64,000 nt of DNA from Phymatolithon calcareum (lineage: Eukaryota; Rhodophyta; Florideophyceae; Hapalidiales): positions 2,046,001 through 2,110,000 of the forward strand of contig OZ345374.1 of the NCBI GenBank assembly GCA_977006965.1, written 5' to 3'. Below, piece after piece: positions 19,808 through 31,510 of this stretch. A program made the position numbers and the translations under genes. The notes below the pieces were generated by a model. It made no database searches. It was not told the origin of the DNA and saw nothing but the letters and a program-made list of their open reading frames with translations. Positions within the stretch are counted from its first letter, which is position 1. Every line of letters begins with the position of its first letter.

Positions 19808-20668
19808 TTATTTCAAGAAGGTTACAAGAATTACAACTATGAGGATGGCAATGAGCAATAAAAATATGCTCGCAATCCACATTGCTAATTTCCGCCTGGA
19901 TATCTGCAACTGCATGATCTTCAATATCTCTGCGTCTGCCTTCCTCGTGTGAACAACCGTGTCTTGAATAGTGTACTCAATTTCATTTATAATAGGTTGC
20001 TGTTTATCTGCTAGAATGCTCATTTCCTGCATCATGGCATTCAGATCCACGATTCCCTGTACAAGCTTCTGCAGCTCTGCATTTCTGGCTCGAATATCTG
20101 ACATCTGCTGCTGCATATCCTGAGATGCACGCCCGATGAGTACGCTATCCATCTCAACGTCACCGTGCAGCGCTGCATCAACGGCGGGCTCGCTGACGCT
20201 AGGATTAAATTCGAGCACCGCACGCTTGAGATCAACTTTGACTCTGTCCTTGTGGGTCTCTCGAGCGGCAGAAAGACGCTCGGTCACGGAAATGAAGTCA
20301 TGAATAAGGTTTTTATGACGCACAAAGCGGATGCGCACGGTAGCAGGACGGTCTGCATGCTTTGCTGCGAATAATCTGTTTTCGTCAGCCATTTTCTTCA
20401 GGTTTCGCCGAACAGCGTGCAGCTCTGTCTCTAATGACCTAAGTTGCTCGAGGAAAGAGAAGATATCACTGGTTGATGCAGGGGAATCAGAAACATCTGC
20501 AATTTTGTTTTCAGCCCGGCTGAGAAGATTTTCGATGTTGGCTGCATCACGGTAGAACCTTTGCAAAAGAGCCTCGGACTCCTCATCTGGACCAGTCTCG
20601 ACATCATTCTCAAGAGATATTGCTGACAAGTTCTGATCAAGCGTCAGGTCTGCGAGACGGTCTACCAT
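19808..20668 (-). CDS. Qa-SNARE (syntaxin)
   Basis: 286 residues, usual syntaxin length. Residues about 30-150 are helical with heptad character (Habc domain). The linker VDLKRAVLEFNPSVSEPAVDAALHG at 145-169 is typical of plasma-membrane or endosomal syntaxins. The SNARE motif spans about 195-255, with the zero-layer glutamine at Q223 (ILADKQQ) and the conserved INEIE after it. A single C-terminal membrane anchor occupies about 261-283, leaving three residues outside, as expected for a tail-anchored SNARE. It should act as the target-membrane subunit of a trans-SNARE complex in vesicle fusion. The subfamily (SYP1-like or other) cannot be fixed by eye. The gene has no introns and is convergent with the orphan gene. 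Confidence 0.92.
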   Translation of the reverse strand: MVDRLADLTLDQNLSAISLENDVETGPDEESEALLQRFYRDAANIENLLSRAENKIADVSDSPASTSDIFSFLEQLRSLETELHAVRRNLKKMADENRLFAAKHADRPATVRIRFVRHKNLIHDFISVTERLSAARETHKDRVKVDLKRAVLEFNPSVSEPAVDAALHGDVEMDSVLIGRASQDMQQQMSDIRARNAELQKLVQGIVDLNAMMQEMSILADKQQPIINEIEYTIQDTVVHTRKADAEILKIMQLQISRRKLAMWIASIFLLLIAILIVVILVTFLK

Positions 20669-21725
20669 CGGGGGAGCTTCAGGTCGGGGCTGTGTGCTGA
20701 ACCTCTTTTGCGCTTCGACTTAAGTTGCGTCGAGGTTCAAAAACGGTCGACAGCAATGTGTAATGCAAATTGTCATACATGACGAATGACAACACTGCGC
20801 CACTGTTGACGACTTCATTGGTCATTGAAAATTCACTGCAAAATCTTAGCTTAGGTACTGCTGTTTTCAAGCGAAAATGCGTTGTTAACGTTAGCCCTAA
20901 AGCCTCTTGAACATTACTTAGAAACAGTGGGACAGGTGACTGAATTCAGTATGGAATGGAGCAAAGAGTCCGAAAGTTTTTCTCCGAGACAACTTCGAGC
21001 TCCGTTTAGGATTCCAGTCAACCGAAACAAATACGAAAATGAAAACCTTTTTCCTTTATCGTTCACCTTCTACAAATCGTACTCTTTTGACTGGAAACGA
21101 ACAGCCAATTTAAAGGTACTGCAGCAAAGTAAACATTTTAATTTTTTAAAACACATTTTTACTAAAAAGTAATTTTTTTCATGTTATTGTAGATTTTTCC
21201 ATTGAGGTGCTGAACGCCAGCTATCGCCAACACCGGAGAATCTCTCCCGTACAGCTGTTTCAATAATATTCGGAGAGCATAAATTATCTCAGAAATTCAA
21301 AAAAGCTGCTATACCATTGACAATGTTGGAACCATTCGAATCGTATCTCGAGCAGCAGGCAGAAGTGCTTTCCTAATGATATAGCAGAAATATCGCCTTG
21401 CCTTAATCTAAGCAACAAAGCGCTGCCTTGCAAGCCCCATCGGGGAGAAAGCAGTTTACATACATGTTGGAACCATCCTGATAACGCTGATATTGTTTGG
21501 CATTTTTGCGAGCTTATGTCCGTGATGAGCTCAAATTTGGACGAATTCATAGAATGTAGAAAAAACAAATCTATTGGATAGAAGTTTTCAAAATATCTCC
21601 TGATGGTTCGAAAGATACCCATGAAATCTCAATAAAGTCCCGGGATTACAGTCCTGGCAACTGCCAAGGTCATCCATGCTAGGGTAAAGATTAACGAAGA
21701 AATTGTCATCGATTACGGTACTGCA
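20669..21725. other. Intergenic, divergent SNARE/PhyH spacer
   Basis: About 1.06 kb between divergently transcribed genes, so it should contain both promoters. No clear TATA box was identified for either gene. Confidence 0.5.
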
Positions 21726-22559
21726 ATGGGGATCGCTTCTCGTCCTTCAGACCCGCTGACAGAGCACTACGAACAGCATGGCTACGCAATCGCTCGATCT
21801 GTCATTCCGCCAGATTTGGTAACTGAAATGCGAGCGCATGTCAATTGGCTGTGCAAACGACACCCCGATGTCCGCCCTGAGCACCTACATGACCATTTGT
21901 CACACGATGACCCTTTTTGGCAGCGAGTTGTGTGTGATCCGGCTCTTGTGCATCTCGCCGCACGCTTCGTCGCCACCTCAGACGACGGAGCTCCGCCGCC
22001 CGGCGTCGCCTTGTTTGCCACTCACTATGTCGCAAAGCCGGCTCGCACGGGCATGAAAGTAGCCTGGCATCAGGACGGGGCTTACTGGCCGTTGGACCCA
22101 ATGCAAGTCGTGTCACTGTGGGTCGCCGTCACCGCGTCACATTCCCGGAATGGATGTCTGCGCGTGCTACCTGGAACACACGGAGGCCCGCTGTACGAAC
22201 TTCGCAAAACTAACGAGAGTGACGCGCTAGGGTCAGAAATGGTACCCAAAGTTAGCGACGAGGTTGCTCGCAGTGCCGTGAATATTGAGTTGCAGCCCGG
22301 GGATGTGGGCATACACCATCCTGCACTTATTCATTCCTCGGCACCGAATTTGGCTGAAGAACCGCGCATCGGTCTAACTATACGATACATACCTACTACA
22401 ACGCGGATCACTGGTGACGGCCATAGACCGAGACTTGTGTTAGGATCTGCAGTTCCAGGTATCAACACTTACTTCTCAGCACCAGTTTTCGAACCATCAC
22501 GACATATGAGCTTTCGCGATGCGCACAAAATTTCCTCTCTGGGCAAAGCAGCTGTTTAG
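21726..22559 (+). CDS. Phytanoyl-CoA dioxygenase (PhyH) family protein
   Basis: 277 residues. A non-haem Fe(II)/2-oxoglutarate dioxygenase of the PhyH family. The iron triad is readable: H115 and D117 in VAWHQDGAYWPL and H203 in PALIHSSAPN. R214 eleven residues later (EEPRIGLTIRY) is positioned to bind 2-oxoglutarate. The N-terminal YEQHGYAIARSVIPPDLV is the usual start of the fold, and GCLRVLPGTH is conserved. All active-site residues are present, so the enzyme should be active, but the substrate cannot be inferred: the family hydroxylates phytanoyl-CoA, secondary metabolites and others. There is no signal peptide, and the C-terminus ends KAAV, with no peroxisomal signal. The ATG at 21726 begins the long frame; the sequence around it is not diagnostic. 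Confidence 0.92.
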   Translation: MGIASRPSDPLTEHYEQHGYAIARSVIPPDLVTEMRAHVNWLCKRHPDVRPEHLHDHLSHDDPFWQRVVCDPALVHLAARFVATSDDGAPPPGVALFATHYVAKPARTGMKVAWHQDGAYWPLDPMQVVSLWVAVTASHSRNGCLRVLPGTHGGPLYELRKTNESDALGSEMVPKVSDEVARSAVNIELQPGDVGIHHPALIHSSAPNLAEEPRIGLTIRYIPTTTRITGDGHRPRLVLGSAVPGINTYFSAPVFEPSRHMSFRDAHKISSLGKAAV

Positions 22560-24238
22560 AAAGACCGAAGTGCAGAGCGAAGGATTCTGGGCTTCGAAGC
22601 TCTGCCTTTGGTGTTAGGGGATTTGCATGTAACTGTTGAAGCGTCTCACCTTCTTTCTCGAGACAATCTATGACCTACAGCATTTTGATATCAAAGGAAT
22701 AGTGAGGCTGCACGCAAGCCAGCATTTGCGAGCCGAGAATGTAATTAACATTTTCTCGTTGCCTGTTTGTCCACACAAAAGGTAAGAAGTAAGCAACGCT
22801 CAATGCAACTGGATTGGTGCGTACACTGTCAACCCTTCAATAAAATGATCTGAGGTATGTTTGCGCTGTAAATGATTCCGGGCAGCTTGCCCACTATCAC
22901 GACGACCGTTGCACCATTTCGCAGGGTGGTCTCAAGAAAGTTGGCACGCTATCAGCATTCCATCTGTTCCTTCCACTCTTCATGATCCAATATCTGCTCA
23001 ATCTTTTTGTAAACTGTAATAAACCGGATTCATCTAAAAAGTTCTTTTAAATTTCGCTAATAATGGGTGGTCGTTTTCCTCGCAGTGAAAGATGACGAAC
23101 TCCAGGCTCTCTTGACGAGCCCTATGGGCTACCTTCAATAGCAACAATTGAAGACCATCCTATTTTCTCCGGCATCAATTTGTGGTATTACGATGTGCAC
23201 TGAAGTTTAGAGCTACTCTATGACAGCCCGAAAAAGTGGCTTCAAACACTCGATAATGTTATGTTTCGAGGCCCAGAACAGATTTTCGTTTACAGTCATG
23301 GTCATAAGAATGGTCTTACGCAACGAAGCTGAGACTGCACGTTTTGTAAACTCCTTTACTCAACATCTGCTTCCAATCGTTCTTATCCATGTGATACTGG
23401 GCAATTTTAAAAATCATCTTACTACCGCCAGTCTACTCTCTACAGCAGTTGCCGCATGTTGCCAGGATGCGATTTTCAAAGTGCAAGATATGACAAAATG
23501 GGACCCCATGGTACCGTATGACCAAGCTCCAATTTCAGAGCTCTCAAATCGGGGAGTGAGATCGCCTTTATGTGCTGCCTGGACTGTCAAATCCTTTGCA
23601 AGCATTCTGCACTTGGCCCTATGAGCTCTTTTTTGTCCACAATGTCGCCAATGTAATTCCGGACTAAAGTATTAGATTTGTCCACTTTAATTTGTTTCCA
23701 TCGGTTGAAAACGTAATAATACTTAGTATGTTTTCAATGGATGGAAACAAACATCCAGTAATTTTTTGCAGCACCCAAATATATCTGTAAGAATACAGCT
23801 GGATCGGTAAAAACGAATACTTTCAAATTTCAAATGTTTCTGGTCGGTTCAGAATTACAGCCGCGATGTCCACGAATCTGTGGCTGTTACAATAGTTTGC
23901 TTTGAGAGCATTTCGACTAAAGCACGCGAGTGACGCGTACATAATTGTATTCGAAAGAGAGGGCCTGGCCAAACTGCTTTCTAGAGGACGCACAGCATGA
24001 TTGGTCCTAAAGGAAGAGTGTAAGCTTTCCCTTACACTATACCCAAGTTTCCCAAGTGATTGGCGCAAGCCAATTTTTGTTTCTCGATTGCCACGTGCGC
24101 AATCTGGGCGTCGAGGGCTGCAGGGCAAGGTACACGAATGGCCTAGTTCCAGAAGCTCTTCTGCCGTGTGGTTTGTTCACCGCGTCCCCTATCTCACGCG
24201 CATCTTTCCTCAACCAGCCCATAGGCGCGCAAACAACC
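22560..24238. other. Intergenic, no gene recognised
   Basis: The frame at 23220-23624 has no domain or codon bias. The only structure noted is the inverted repeat at 23691-23751. The in-frame extension of the next gene to 24056 is also treated as non-coding. Confidence 0.45.
23691..23751. repeat. Imperfect hairpin
   Basis: TTTGTTTCCATC...TTGAAAAC is followed directly by its imperfect reverse complement GTTTTCAATGGATGGAAACAAA. The arms are about 30 nt with almost no loop. It may be a fragment of a small foldback element or an RNA hairpin. Confidence 0.5.
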
Positions 24239-26038
24239 ATGACGCCCGAGCCGCCGCCGCTGCCGGACGGCGGCACCGCACCCCCAAACATCGACCGTTT
24301 CGAAGTCCGCATCTCCAACGTTCGCGGTGAACTGCGAACTGCAGAGCCGCGCCCTGTATTTCTGGCCTTCGACTTCGACAAGGGCTTTATTCGCCGTGAA
24401 ACCTCCGTGTACTCCAAAGATTGCAGTCCGGTATGGAACTTCCCTTCTAAAGTCCCCTCCGCGAACGGCAATACTACCACCTCTCCGCCAGATACCAGCT
24501 TTCTGTACCGCACCGAGTACGCCCACCGGTTACACAAGAAGTATCTTGTCGTCAGTCTCTCCGAGCGCAGTCCGCACGGCGACGTCGTCTGGGGTTCCGG
24601 TACACTCTCACTTGAATCATTGGCCCGCGGATGCGAGCATGTTGCGCTCAACATGATTGCCCGTGACGATGTCACTTGTTATGGCACAATACGATTCACC
24701 GTTTCCATGATAAATGTAGCAGAGGTCTCTGTTCTTCTTTCCGACCTTAAGCTTCAGGACTATCCTGAGCGTTTCGCGCATGATGTTAAACTGATCTATT
24801 TTGAATTCGGTTTTAACGGATTTGAGGACGGATACAGACAATGCACTGAGCGCCGTTCGGATGCAGAGCCCCGTTTCTTCTCGCGTCCTGCGTTGAAACG
24901 CGATTGCAAACTCCGCGAAATGGTATCTCCAGCACCTTCGCCAAACGGACCTCTTCGTGTCTTCTTTGCAGTTCACCGCCAAGTCGCTCGCAACCGGACG
25001 GAGCAAATTGGGCTTGGTGCCCTGCCGTTGCGAATGTTGTTTCAAAAAGTCACAGACGGCTGGATGGATGTCCCCTCCAAGTTCAAAGTGCCACTGCAAA
25101 ACAATCAAGGTACACTGAAGGGTAAGATAATTTTACGCAATATCCCCCGATTCCACCAACTGCCCGGTGAGGACCTTGTCAACGTGAACGGCGTGATCAC
25201 GCCAATCGATGTAGATCTCTCGCAGCGCAAGATTGTACCTTGGATGAAGCTTCCAAGATCACTTGAATCACAACTGAAAAAGCCGCCAGTTCCGCCAGCT
25301 CACGTGAGCAAAAACGCACGTGTCTCAAGTGGCAGTTCAAGTGACATGTCCCCGTTATACGAAAGCACCAATTCTTCTACCGCGAATGGATATCAAAAGC
25401 CTCATCCGCACAGCCCTGCGCACCCAACGCACGCACCGCAAAAACATATTATCAAAGCCAATCCCCAACCTGGAGAGGTCGTTAACGTCGTATCGACGGA
25501 CCCCGCGTCTCCGCCGTCGCACCCACATACTCCGGCGGTAGTAGGGTACGACATATCCGGTGAAATAGAGAACCTAAGTCTGTACAATGCCAGTACGCAC
25601 ATTGGAGAACATGCGCGCCCTCTCGATGCCATGTATGCACAGCCCAACAGCGCAGGACACAGTGAAAGTGGGGCGGTGGCCCTTGTGGGTCGTAACAAGA
25701 GCGGGAAAAGCGTGGGAAGTTACGGCACTCAAGATGGCGGCGTGGAAATCGGGTCAATGCAAACTTCCGTGGCCTCAGATGATGGTCCTCGATCTGCTCA
25801 CACTGGTACCGATTGGCAGCAGGAACCGCATTGGATTGCCGTGGAAGACCCAACGAATGGCCTATTTTACTTTGCCAACAAAGTCACGCATGAAAGTTTG
25901 TGGTTACCGCCGGACTGGGAGTGCGAAAGCGATTCAGCGGGACGAACTGTGTTTGTAGATTATGGTAGTGGTACAAGACATTACGACTTCCCTGCCGATG
26001 AGGCGCGTCAGTATCGCGCGAGGGTATACAGCGAGTGA
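24239..26038 (+). CDS. C2-domain protein with C-terminal tandem WW-like repeats
   Basis: 599 residues from the chosen ATG. Residues about 15-170 (FEVRISNVRGEL, VSLSERSPHGDVVWGSGTLSL) and about 175-345 (LKLIYFEFGFNGF region, GTLKGKIILRNIPRF) look like two beta-sandwich C2-type domains. The second is less certain. Residues 350-525 are a Pro/Ser/His-rich disordered linker. A WW domain spans W532-P557 (WIAVEDPTNGLFYFANKVTH then LW-P), followed by a second WW-like unit at 560-585 in which the second Trp is replaced (VFVDYGSGTRHYDFP). C2 domains bind phospholipids or Ca2+ and WW domains bind Pro-rich ligands, so a membrane-linked adaptor is likely; no HECT or other enzyme domain follows. An in-frame ATG at 24056 adds 61 residues lacking the character of the rest; the start at 24239 (MTPEPPPLPDGG) matches the rise in GC content. 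Confidence 0.82.
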   Translation: MTPEPPPLPDGGTAPPNIDRFEVRISNVRGELRTAEPRPVFLAFDFDKGFIRRETSVYSKDCSPVWNFPSKVPSANGNTTTSPPDTSFLYRTEYAHRLHKKYLVVSLSERSPHGDVVWGSGTLSLESLARGCEHVALNMIARDDVTCYGTIRFTVSMINVAEVSVLLSDLKLQDYPERFAHDVKLIYFEFGFNGFEDGYRQCTERRSDAEPRFFSRPALKRDCKLREMVSPAPSPNGPLRVFFAVHRQVARNRTEQIGLGALPLRMLFQKVTDGWMDVPSKFKVPLQNNQGTLKGKIILRNIPRFHQLPGEDLVNVNGVITPIDVDLSQRKIVPWMKLPRSLESQLKKPPVPPAHVSKNARVSSGSSSDMSPLYESTNSSTANGYQKPHPHSPAHPTHAPQKHIIKANPQPGEVVNVVSTDPASPPSHPHTPAVVGYDISGEIENLSLYNASTHIGEHARPLDAMYAQPNSAGHSESGAVALVGRNKSGKSVGSYGTQDGGVEIGSMQTSVASDDGPRSAHTGTDWQQEPHWIAVEDPTNGLFYFANKVTHESLWLPPDWECESDSAGRTVFVDYGSGTRHYDFPADEARQYRARVYSE

Positions 26039-28330
26039 TTTTTGTGGCGTGTAGCAAAAGGGTAGCGCGTCGAATGCGATGCATTGTAACATTTGGTAGG
26101 ATTTTCGATTTTTTTCGCATAAAGACGGTCAGGAGTTATGCATTTTCGCGCCATGAGCGAATCCTGACTTTAATTCGGATAACCTGCTCTTTGCGCTGAG
26201 TTTCCTGTCACACAGTGCACGCTGATGATGCATCAGTGCGCACGTCTTGTCGCGCTCTTGCTTTCTGGCGACATGATTTCCTATTCCCGCCAGCATCACA
26301 TCTGCAAGAGCACTCATGGCGAGGACACATTGAACTTTGAGGCATCCATGATACCTCCCTTTCGTTGCTACGCCCTGGATTTCTCTTTGATGAAGCATGG
26401 GCTCTTGCGCAAATTCCAGCTCCACGCACTCCATATTGTCCCTGCGGCGTACTTGCTCCCCTGGTCGTGCTCTTGCATGCAACTCGAGAGGCATGCAAAA
26501 ATGAGATGCGGATGGATATGGCATGTTTGCAAAGAGCAACCTTTACGGGCTAAATTAAATTATGGTTGTAGTACAGGCACTCAAGAAAACACGTACTGCA
26601 GGTGATTTGCTCTACATCGAGCGCCGAAGGTGCGCTACGTTGAAGCCATGGCAGCAAAAAAGATAGAGGAAATTACCAAACGGTCTGGTTTCTACAAGTA
26701 GGGCGAGCCTCGCTTGAGAAGACGAAAGTAAAACAGGAATGAAGCAAATATTTGATACATGCACAGTGTTGAATTGAATTACCTGCGATTTTGCAAGTGC
26801 CCTCAGAGCATCACCAGGGCGTATTCTCAATTCCAACGTTCTCGTTCCACCTCGCCCCAGGAGGCACGATGCGGTCTCTCTAAGAAGCTCTCTATGACCC
26901 TTGTGGGGCATTGCGAGCGAAATCCGACTAACAGGAACCCCCTGGCTCTGAAGTTGCTGCACAACATCAGCCAATCTATATTTATTGATTGAACACGGAT
27001 GACTGGAGTACTGTACGAGACCCAGGTGACGCAAAAGTTGTGGGTCATTTCTAGAGCACTCCAGATAGGAATATCTCTAGCTCTGTGATTTGCTTGATGG
27101 TTGCAATTCCGCTTATGTGTTGAAATTTCCACCGCATAGTGCCTTCCCGACTGGTATCATTTGCTGCATTTTTTAAAAAAGAATACAACATTTTTTCATT
27201 ACAAGTCCCTTGTTGCAGGTCTGAAGGACCGCGTGAGGCTCCTGAGCGTGTTGGGAACACCAACTGACCGGGTTCGCAGCAATAGGAGTCGGATAAGCTC
27301 GAGCTCGCCTACTTGAGGCACAGTCCGGCGAAGTTCCCCAAAAGGGGTGGTCCCAACTGGAAGACATACCCGTTGTTCTTCTCTGATTCTTCTTCGACAA
27401 CCGGAAAGGGCATGCTGATGGGTAGGGGTCTTTACAGTTTACGTACCGCCGTCGCGCAGCTCTGTAAGCTCTAGGCGCTTACATGAAATCTCCGACACCT
27501 TTCCAAGATTCTAGGTCCGTTCACGCCTTGTGCCAATTTACTGTCTTCCATCCATACCGCACCATGTCAACCGAGCGTAGGTCCGTTATGTGCGAGATAT
27601 GTAACAAAACAGCTGTTTCCCTAGGGCATAAAACCCGGTCGCTTATGTAAGTTTTCCCGCCCAACGGCCCTCTTACATCTCATTTCACCAACAAATAAAG
27701 TTACTTTCTGACTCGGCATAAATCACCTGCCCCATTTGCCGAATTGTGACAGAACAGGGCAACATCACGGGTTCTTCGTTGCTCACTAGAAAATATGACA
27801 AACTACCTGGTCATTTTATTAATTTCTTCAAAATGATATTTGGGCCCACATTGATCTAAAGTCAATTCTAAAATGGGATACAGTGGTCGGAAAATCGAAA
27901 TACGTCTAGCTGAACTTCAAGAGTTGACCGTTGGAATCTCCCGTATGAAGCTCAGTTTGACGAAGGAATGGATAGTTTTATATAATAAAGCGTTTTCGCT
28001 GTTCAGTGCTCTATTTGCTCTACGGTACTAAGATTGAGCCTTGACTTTCGAGTATCAATAAATTCAGAAAATTCAAAAAGTATCAGCTACTGTAATGGTA
28101 ACTAGATTCACGTTTGAACTAGTTGACGAATATTTGTCTTTGAGGAAATTAGTTAAATGGCCTGAAAAGTGGGAAAAATGCGGTAAATAGAAAACTATAG
28201 CCACACATGCCACTGTTTTGTTATTCAGAGAATTCTATTCACCTCCTCGTATTCATCTGCTAAGCTGAACTCACGAATCTTACAACGCAGAGAACAAGAC
28301 AGCTCAGCGTATCACTTTCGATAACATCCG
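26039..28330. other. Intergenic, one candidate exon
   Basis: Mostly AT-rich without long frames. The frames around 26129-26605 overlap on both strands and have no recognisable content. A possible exon lies at 26783-27034 (listed separately). Confidence 0.4.
26783..27034 (-). CDS. Candidate exon, unknown product
   Basis: A minus-strand frame starting at the ATG at 27034 reads protein-like sequence (LADVVQQLQSQGVPVSRIS, then LELRIRPGDALRALAKSQ). It meets a good donor site, CGCAG/GTAATT, at 26783, after which the frame loses protein character. The frame is also open upstream to about 27072. No family recognised and no partner exon identified, so this is a weak call; a decayed gene fragment is equally possible. 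Confidence 0.25.
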
Positions 28331-29310
28331 GCTCAACAAGAAGCTGCTCAGCTCGGATAACATTTTTTGGTGCTTCTTGTGGCAGTTCGGCTTGAGGAAG
28401 TTCCGAAAATTGCCTTATGTAATCGTGTGGTGAGCAATGCGGAAGCGATTGTCGGATATGCGACCCAAAAGGTCGCAGATTGGTTCTGCATGCACTTTGA
28501 CAAGGGAACTGTTGGCCTTCTAAGAGCTCTTAGAGCTCACGACACACAAGTTGGAGAATCCACAATGTAGGCATTCGAACGTTTCGCATGTATGCATGTG
28601 CTCTAAAACCCATGTCTATAGCGGCGCTAGCAACTGGTTGCATAGTGCTCTGTTCTGGCGAATATGATCGGCTACAGCACGGAAAGACCCCCGTCGCTGT
28701 GATGGATCCTCGAGAACTTGAAGTTAATCCAGAAACAGGTGGCGCGAGCAGCTCTTGCGTGTTACGTTGTGAGACCACAGCACTTCAGACACCTCGGCCG
28801 AGTCTAGACCTATTTTTCAACTAATTTTATTGGTCCGCCCGCTGCGCGAGAATTCTGTCATGTACTGGCTCTCCCTGGCGGAGCATAAGCCGGGCCAAAA
28901 GCGCAAGAAGTCTTACAACTTTTCCGAAATAAGGCCCCGTTACTGCTCCCCGTGTGGATATACCTGCTACTACGCAGAGACATGCGGTAGGCCGCGTGAA
29001 ACGAAACAAATCGGCCAAGCGACTCAGTCCATGACCATCGACCCCACTTCTGAGGTTACGAATATGTTACTTGCGACGATGGAGTGCTCTGTGTAACAGA
29101 TGAGTAGTAGCTGTGCTAGACTTGTTTATGTAGCGAGATTCTCAAACTTGTTCTGGCCATTAATAGAACTTCCTCCTTCTGTAGAGGGTTTTGCGGAAAA
29201 TATCAGCATTTTCAATATTTCGAATTTAGATGCAATCTCCTGGTGTTCAAAAAATGAGTTCTACCCTTTATCGGAGAACTCAGCGATATTAAGTCGGATT
29301 CATTGCTGAA
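28331..29310 (+). mobile_element. MULE-like transposon remnant
   Basis: 28887-29096 encodes KPGQKRKKSYNFSEIRPRYC, then a C-X2-C-x-Y-X7-C finger and GRPRETKQIG. It is the sister of the frame at 62264-62530 in the element with inverted repeats (KPGRKRKKPYVPSEMRARHC). Sequence after the stop, GAGTAGTAGCTGTGCTAG, resembles the right inverted repeat of that element. An upstream frame at 28367-28570 may be another transposase piece. Boundaries are not defined. Confidence 0.5.
28851..29096 (+). pseudogene. MULE transposase C-terminal zinc-knuckle fragment
   Basis: A basic stretch followed by a Cys-rich knuckle (YCSPCGYTCYYAETCGRP) that keeps the Cys positions of the copy at 62264-62530 but has Tyr in place of its His. 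MULE transposases often end in such a CCHC-type finger. Catalytic parts are not visible. Confidence 0.5.
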
Positions 29311-30190
29311 CAACGGTTTTCCTATATCTATTTATTTATTTCTAAGATTTTTACCGCGTAGAACCAACTAGAATGTAGAAGAAGCTCTTGTCTGCAACGC
29401 TCTCTAGCCACTGTGAACTACGTTTTAAGCAAAAGTCTTTTTAAAAAACGGCGATTCAAAGTTCCGTGCGTTACACTCGATTAACTATGACAACTGCTAC
29501 TTATATCCATTGTAGAGCATATTTTTCAAATTTGCTTTCCGTGCTCCCGTCATCTGCGACAATAAGGCTCGTCCATTACGCGAATAACCATTCTATTTGA
29601 AATGCTACTGCTGAAAAATGAACGAGAACGCTTTTCATGATTTAGATTAACACGAGTGCACTGATCAGCAATTAAGCTGCATGTGTCCATCGCCCGGACC
29701 ACTAATAAGATGATCCATAGAGCTCCTGGCGGAACGACAAATTCGCTTAAGCTACTTTCCACGCCGATTTGCATTCATGTTTGCATGAGGACAGCTGTCT
29801 TGATTGCACCCTGCGTTTATATGCCATATGAATAACCATGAATGAATACGTCGAGACTCAGCATGGGGACTAGAGCGTGTTCGTGGTATCCCACGTGGAC
29901 CAGCGCGACGTAGAAGGCCTGGTCGTATACATTTCAAGCAACACTTATTGCGTGTATTACAGTAGAATCGTTCGACTGATTTCGTGGCTAGTTTACTTTC
30001 GTGTCCAATAGGAACGCAAATGTTTACCCAAGTTGAGTGGCGAAATTGGTGTAGCACAAATAACATAAAAGCTCGCTGGAAGTACCTCAATGCGAGGCAA
30101 CCCAAGCATCAAGAAGAAAACTGAAACCAATCAAGAATTCTAGCACGAGCTAGTGCGGCTAATACCGAACGCCGGAGACGGAGTGTTCCA
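29311..30190. other. Intergenic, nothing recognised
   Basis: AT-rich; the short frames on both strands show no recognisable content. Confidence 0.4.
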
Positions 30191-30556
30191 CTCGTCGTCA
30201 GGGTTGGAGCCAATTTGATTGCGTTGCCAAGTTACTTGCTCGCAATTTCAATTTTGGGGATTGCTTCATGGACTGAGATTTACTTTGGGATTGCAATCCG
30301 GGATTGCAAATGAAAAGGAGCCCCCCGGAATTGCATACTGTATGGGATTGCACGCCATGGTTGTTCTCGTCATTGGAGATTCCCAATGGGGAAGTCATGT
30401 ATCAACTGGGAAGCACACCATCATTTGGGCCGAAGTAAACAATATAAATGTCGGGCCAAAATGCTGCCATTCTCCCACAGTGATCCCCTGCACCGTGAAA
30501 AAAGAATTTTATTTTCTCTATTCTGTCGAAATTGAACACCGACATCACAGTTCTTT

Positions 30557-31412
30557 CACATACCTGGGCATCTCCATATCTTCGAACGGCGTCACAGAAA
30601 CCTCTACGCTTTCCAGAATAGATGCTGCACAGAATCGACTGATGGTTCTAGGAAACATCGGACTCCACGGGAAAGGGTTCGCACCCTCGACATGCTTAAG
30701 ATTATATAAGGCGCTCGTCCGTCTAATGACAGAGTATCTTCTCCCGTTCGCAGATCTGACGCGTAACATCCTTCACGCACAGGACGCCCTAGAGAGTAAC
30801 CTGTTCTCTAGAATGTTCGGAACCTGGTGCAAGAATATGCAGGCCCGCTTTCGGGGAATATTCCGCCTGGAATCCATTCAACTACGCCAAGCGCATTTGA
30901 GCTCCAAGTTCATAACAGCACAGAAATTTCGAAGAAAACAGGCACTTGAGCTTCCCAAGGGCACAACACGACTGGCAATATTGAACGCGACAAACGATAT
31001 GCTTCACAAAGCTCTTCTCTGCACCTCTACAGAGGAATTTGCACGCACCCTAGACGCTACGACAAGCGTAAACACAAGAACGCTGAAGAACGCAAAAGAA
31101 GAATGGGAAGCATGTCTCCCTTCGAAAGCCACAGGACGGGAAGGCCGGCGCCCTCCTCAGCCCATCAAGAACGAACTACCACCATTCCTCACCCTCAAAA
31201 AAGCGAAGCACAGGCTTCTTTGCACGCACTGGTTATTTCACCGCTTCCCATATCCCTGGCAAGAACAAGCAAGAAACGAAGATTCCGAACTCGATGAAGC
31301 TCTCACAGTTTTCTCAAACTTAATGCCCAAGCAACGACTTTCCGATATTCAAAAAGAGATGCTGGAAATGGCAGTTGATACCGTCCAAAGAAAATGTCCG
31401 AAATCAAAATGA
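30557..31412 (+). pseudogene. LINE B reverse transcriptase, C-terminal fragment
   Basis: About 284 residues, open to TGA at 31412. It begins with the post-catalytic RT block YLGISISSNGVTETSTLSRI, the thumb-like region LRLYKALVRLMTEYLLPFA, then a lineage-specific C-terminus. The palm with the catalytic Asp residues is missing. The open frame extends upstream to 30219, but those residues come from the host hAT element and are a chimeric artefact. Confidence 0.85.
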
Positions 31413-31510
31413 AAACGTAAGCGAAGGATTGTAGCGCAACGAAAAGTCTCTCAGGTGCAATGATATTTGACTAAGGGAGCTTCAATAAAACAGAAATCCA
31501 TCCATCCATC
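30557..31510 (+). mobile_element. LINE family B, 954-bp copy, longest in the window
   Basis: A 14-bp target-site duplication, CATCACAGTTCTTT, lies at 30543-30556 and 31511-31524. The 3' end carries tandem ATCC units. It is 5'-truncated, starting in the RT at the HTYLGISIS-type block. Confidence 0.92.

Noticed and set aside
30219-31412. 397-codon frame as a single gene
   Set aside because: The first about 113 codons are MITE sequence; the LINE starts at 30557.
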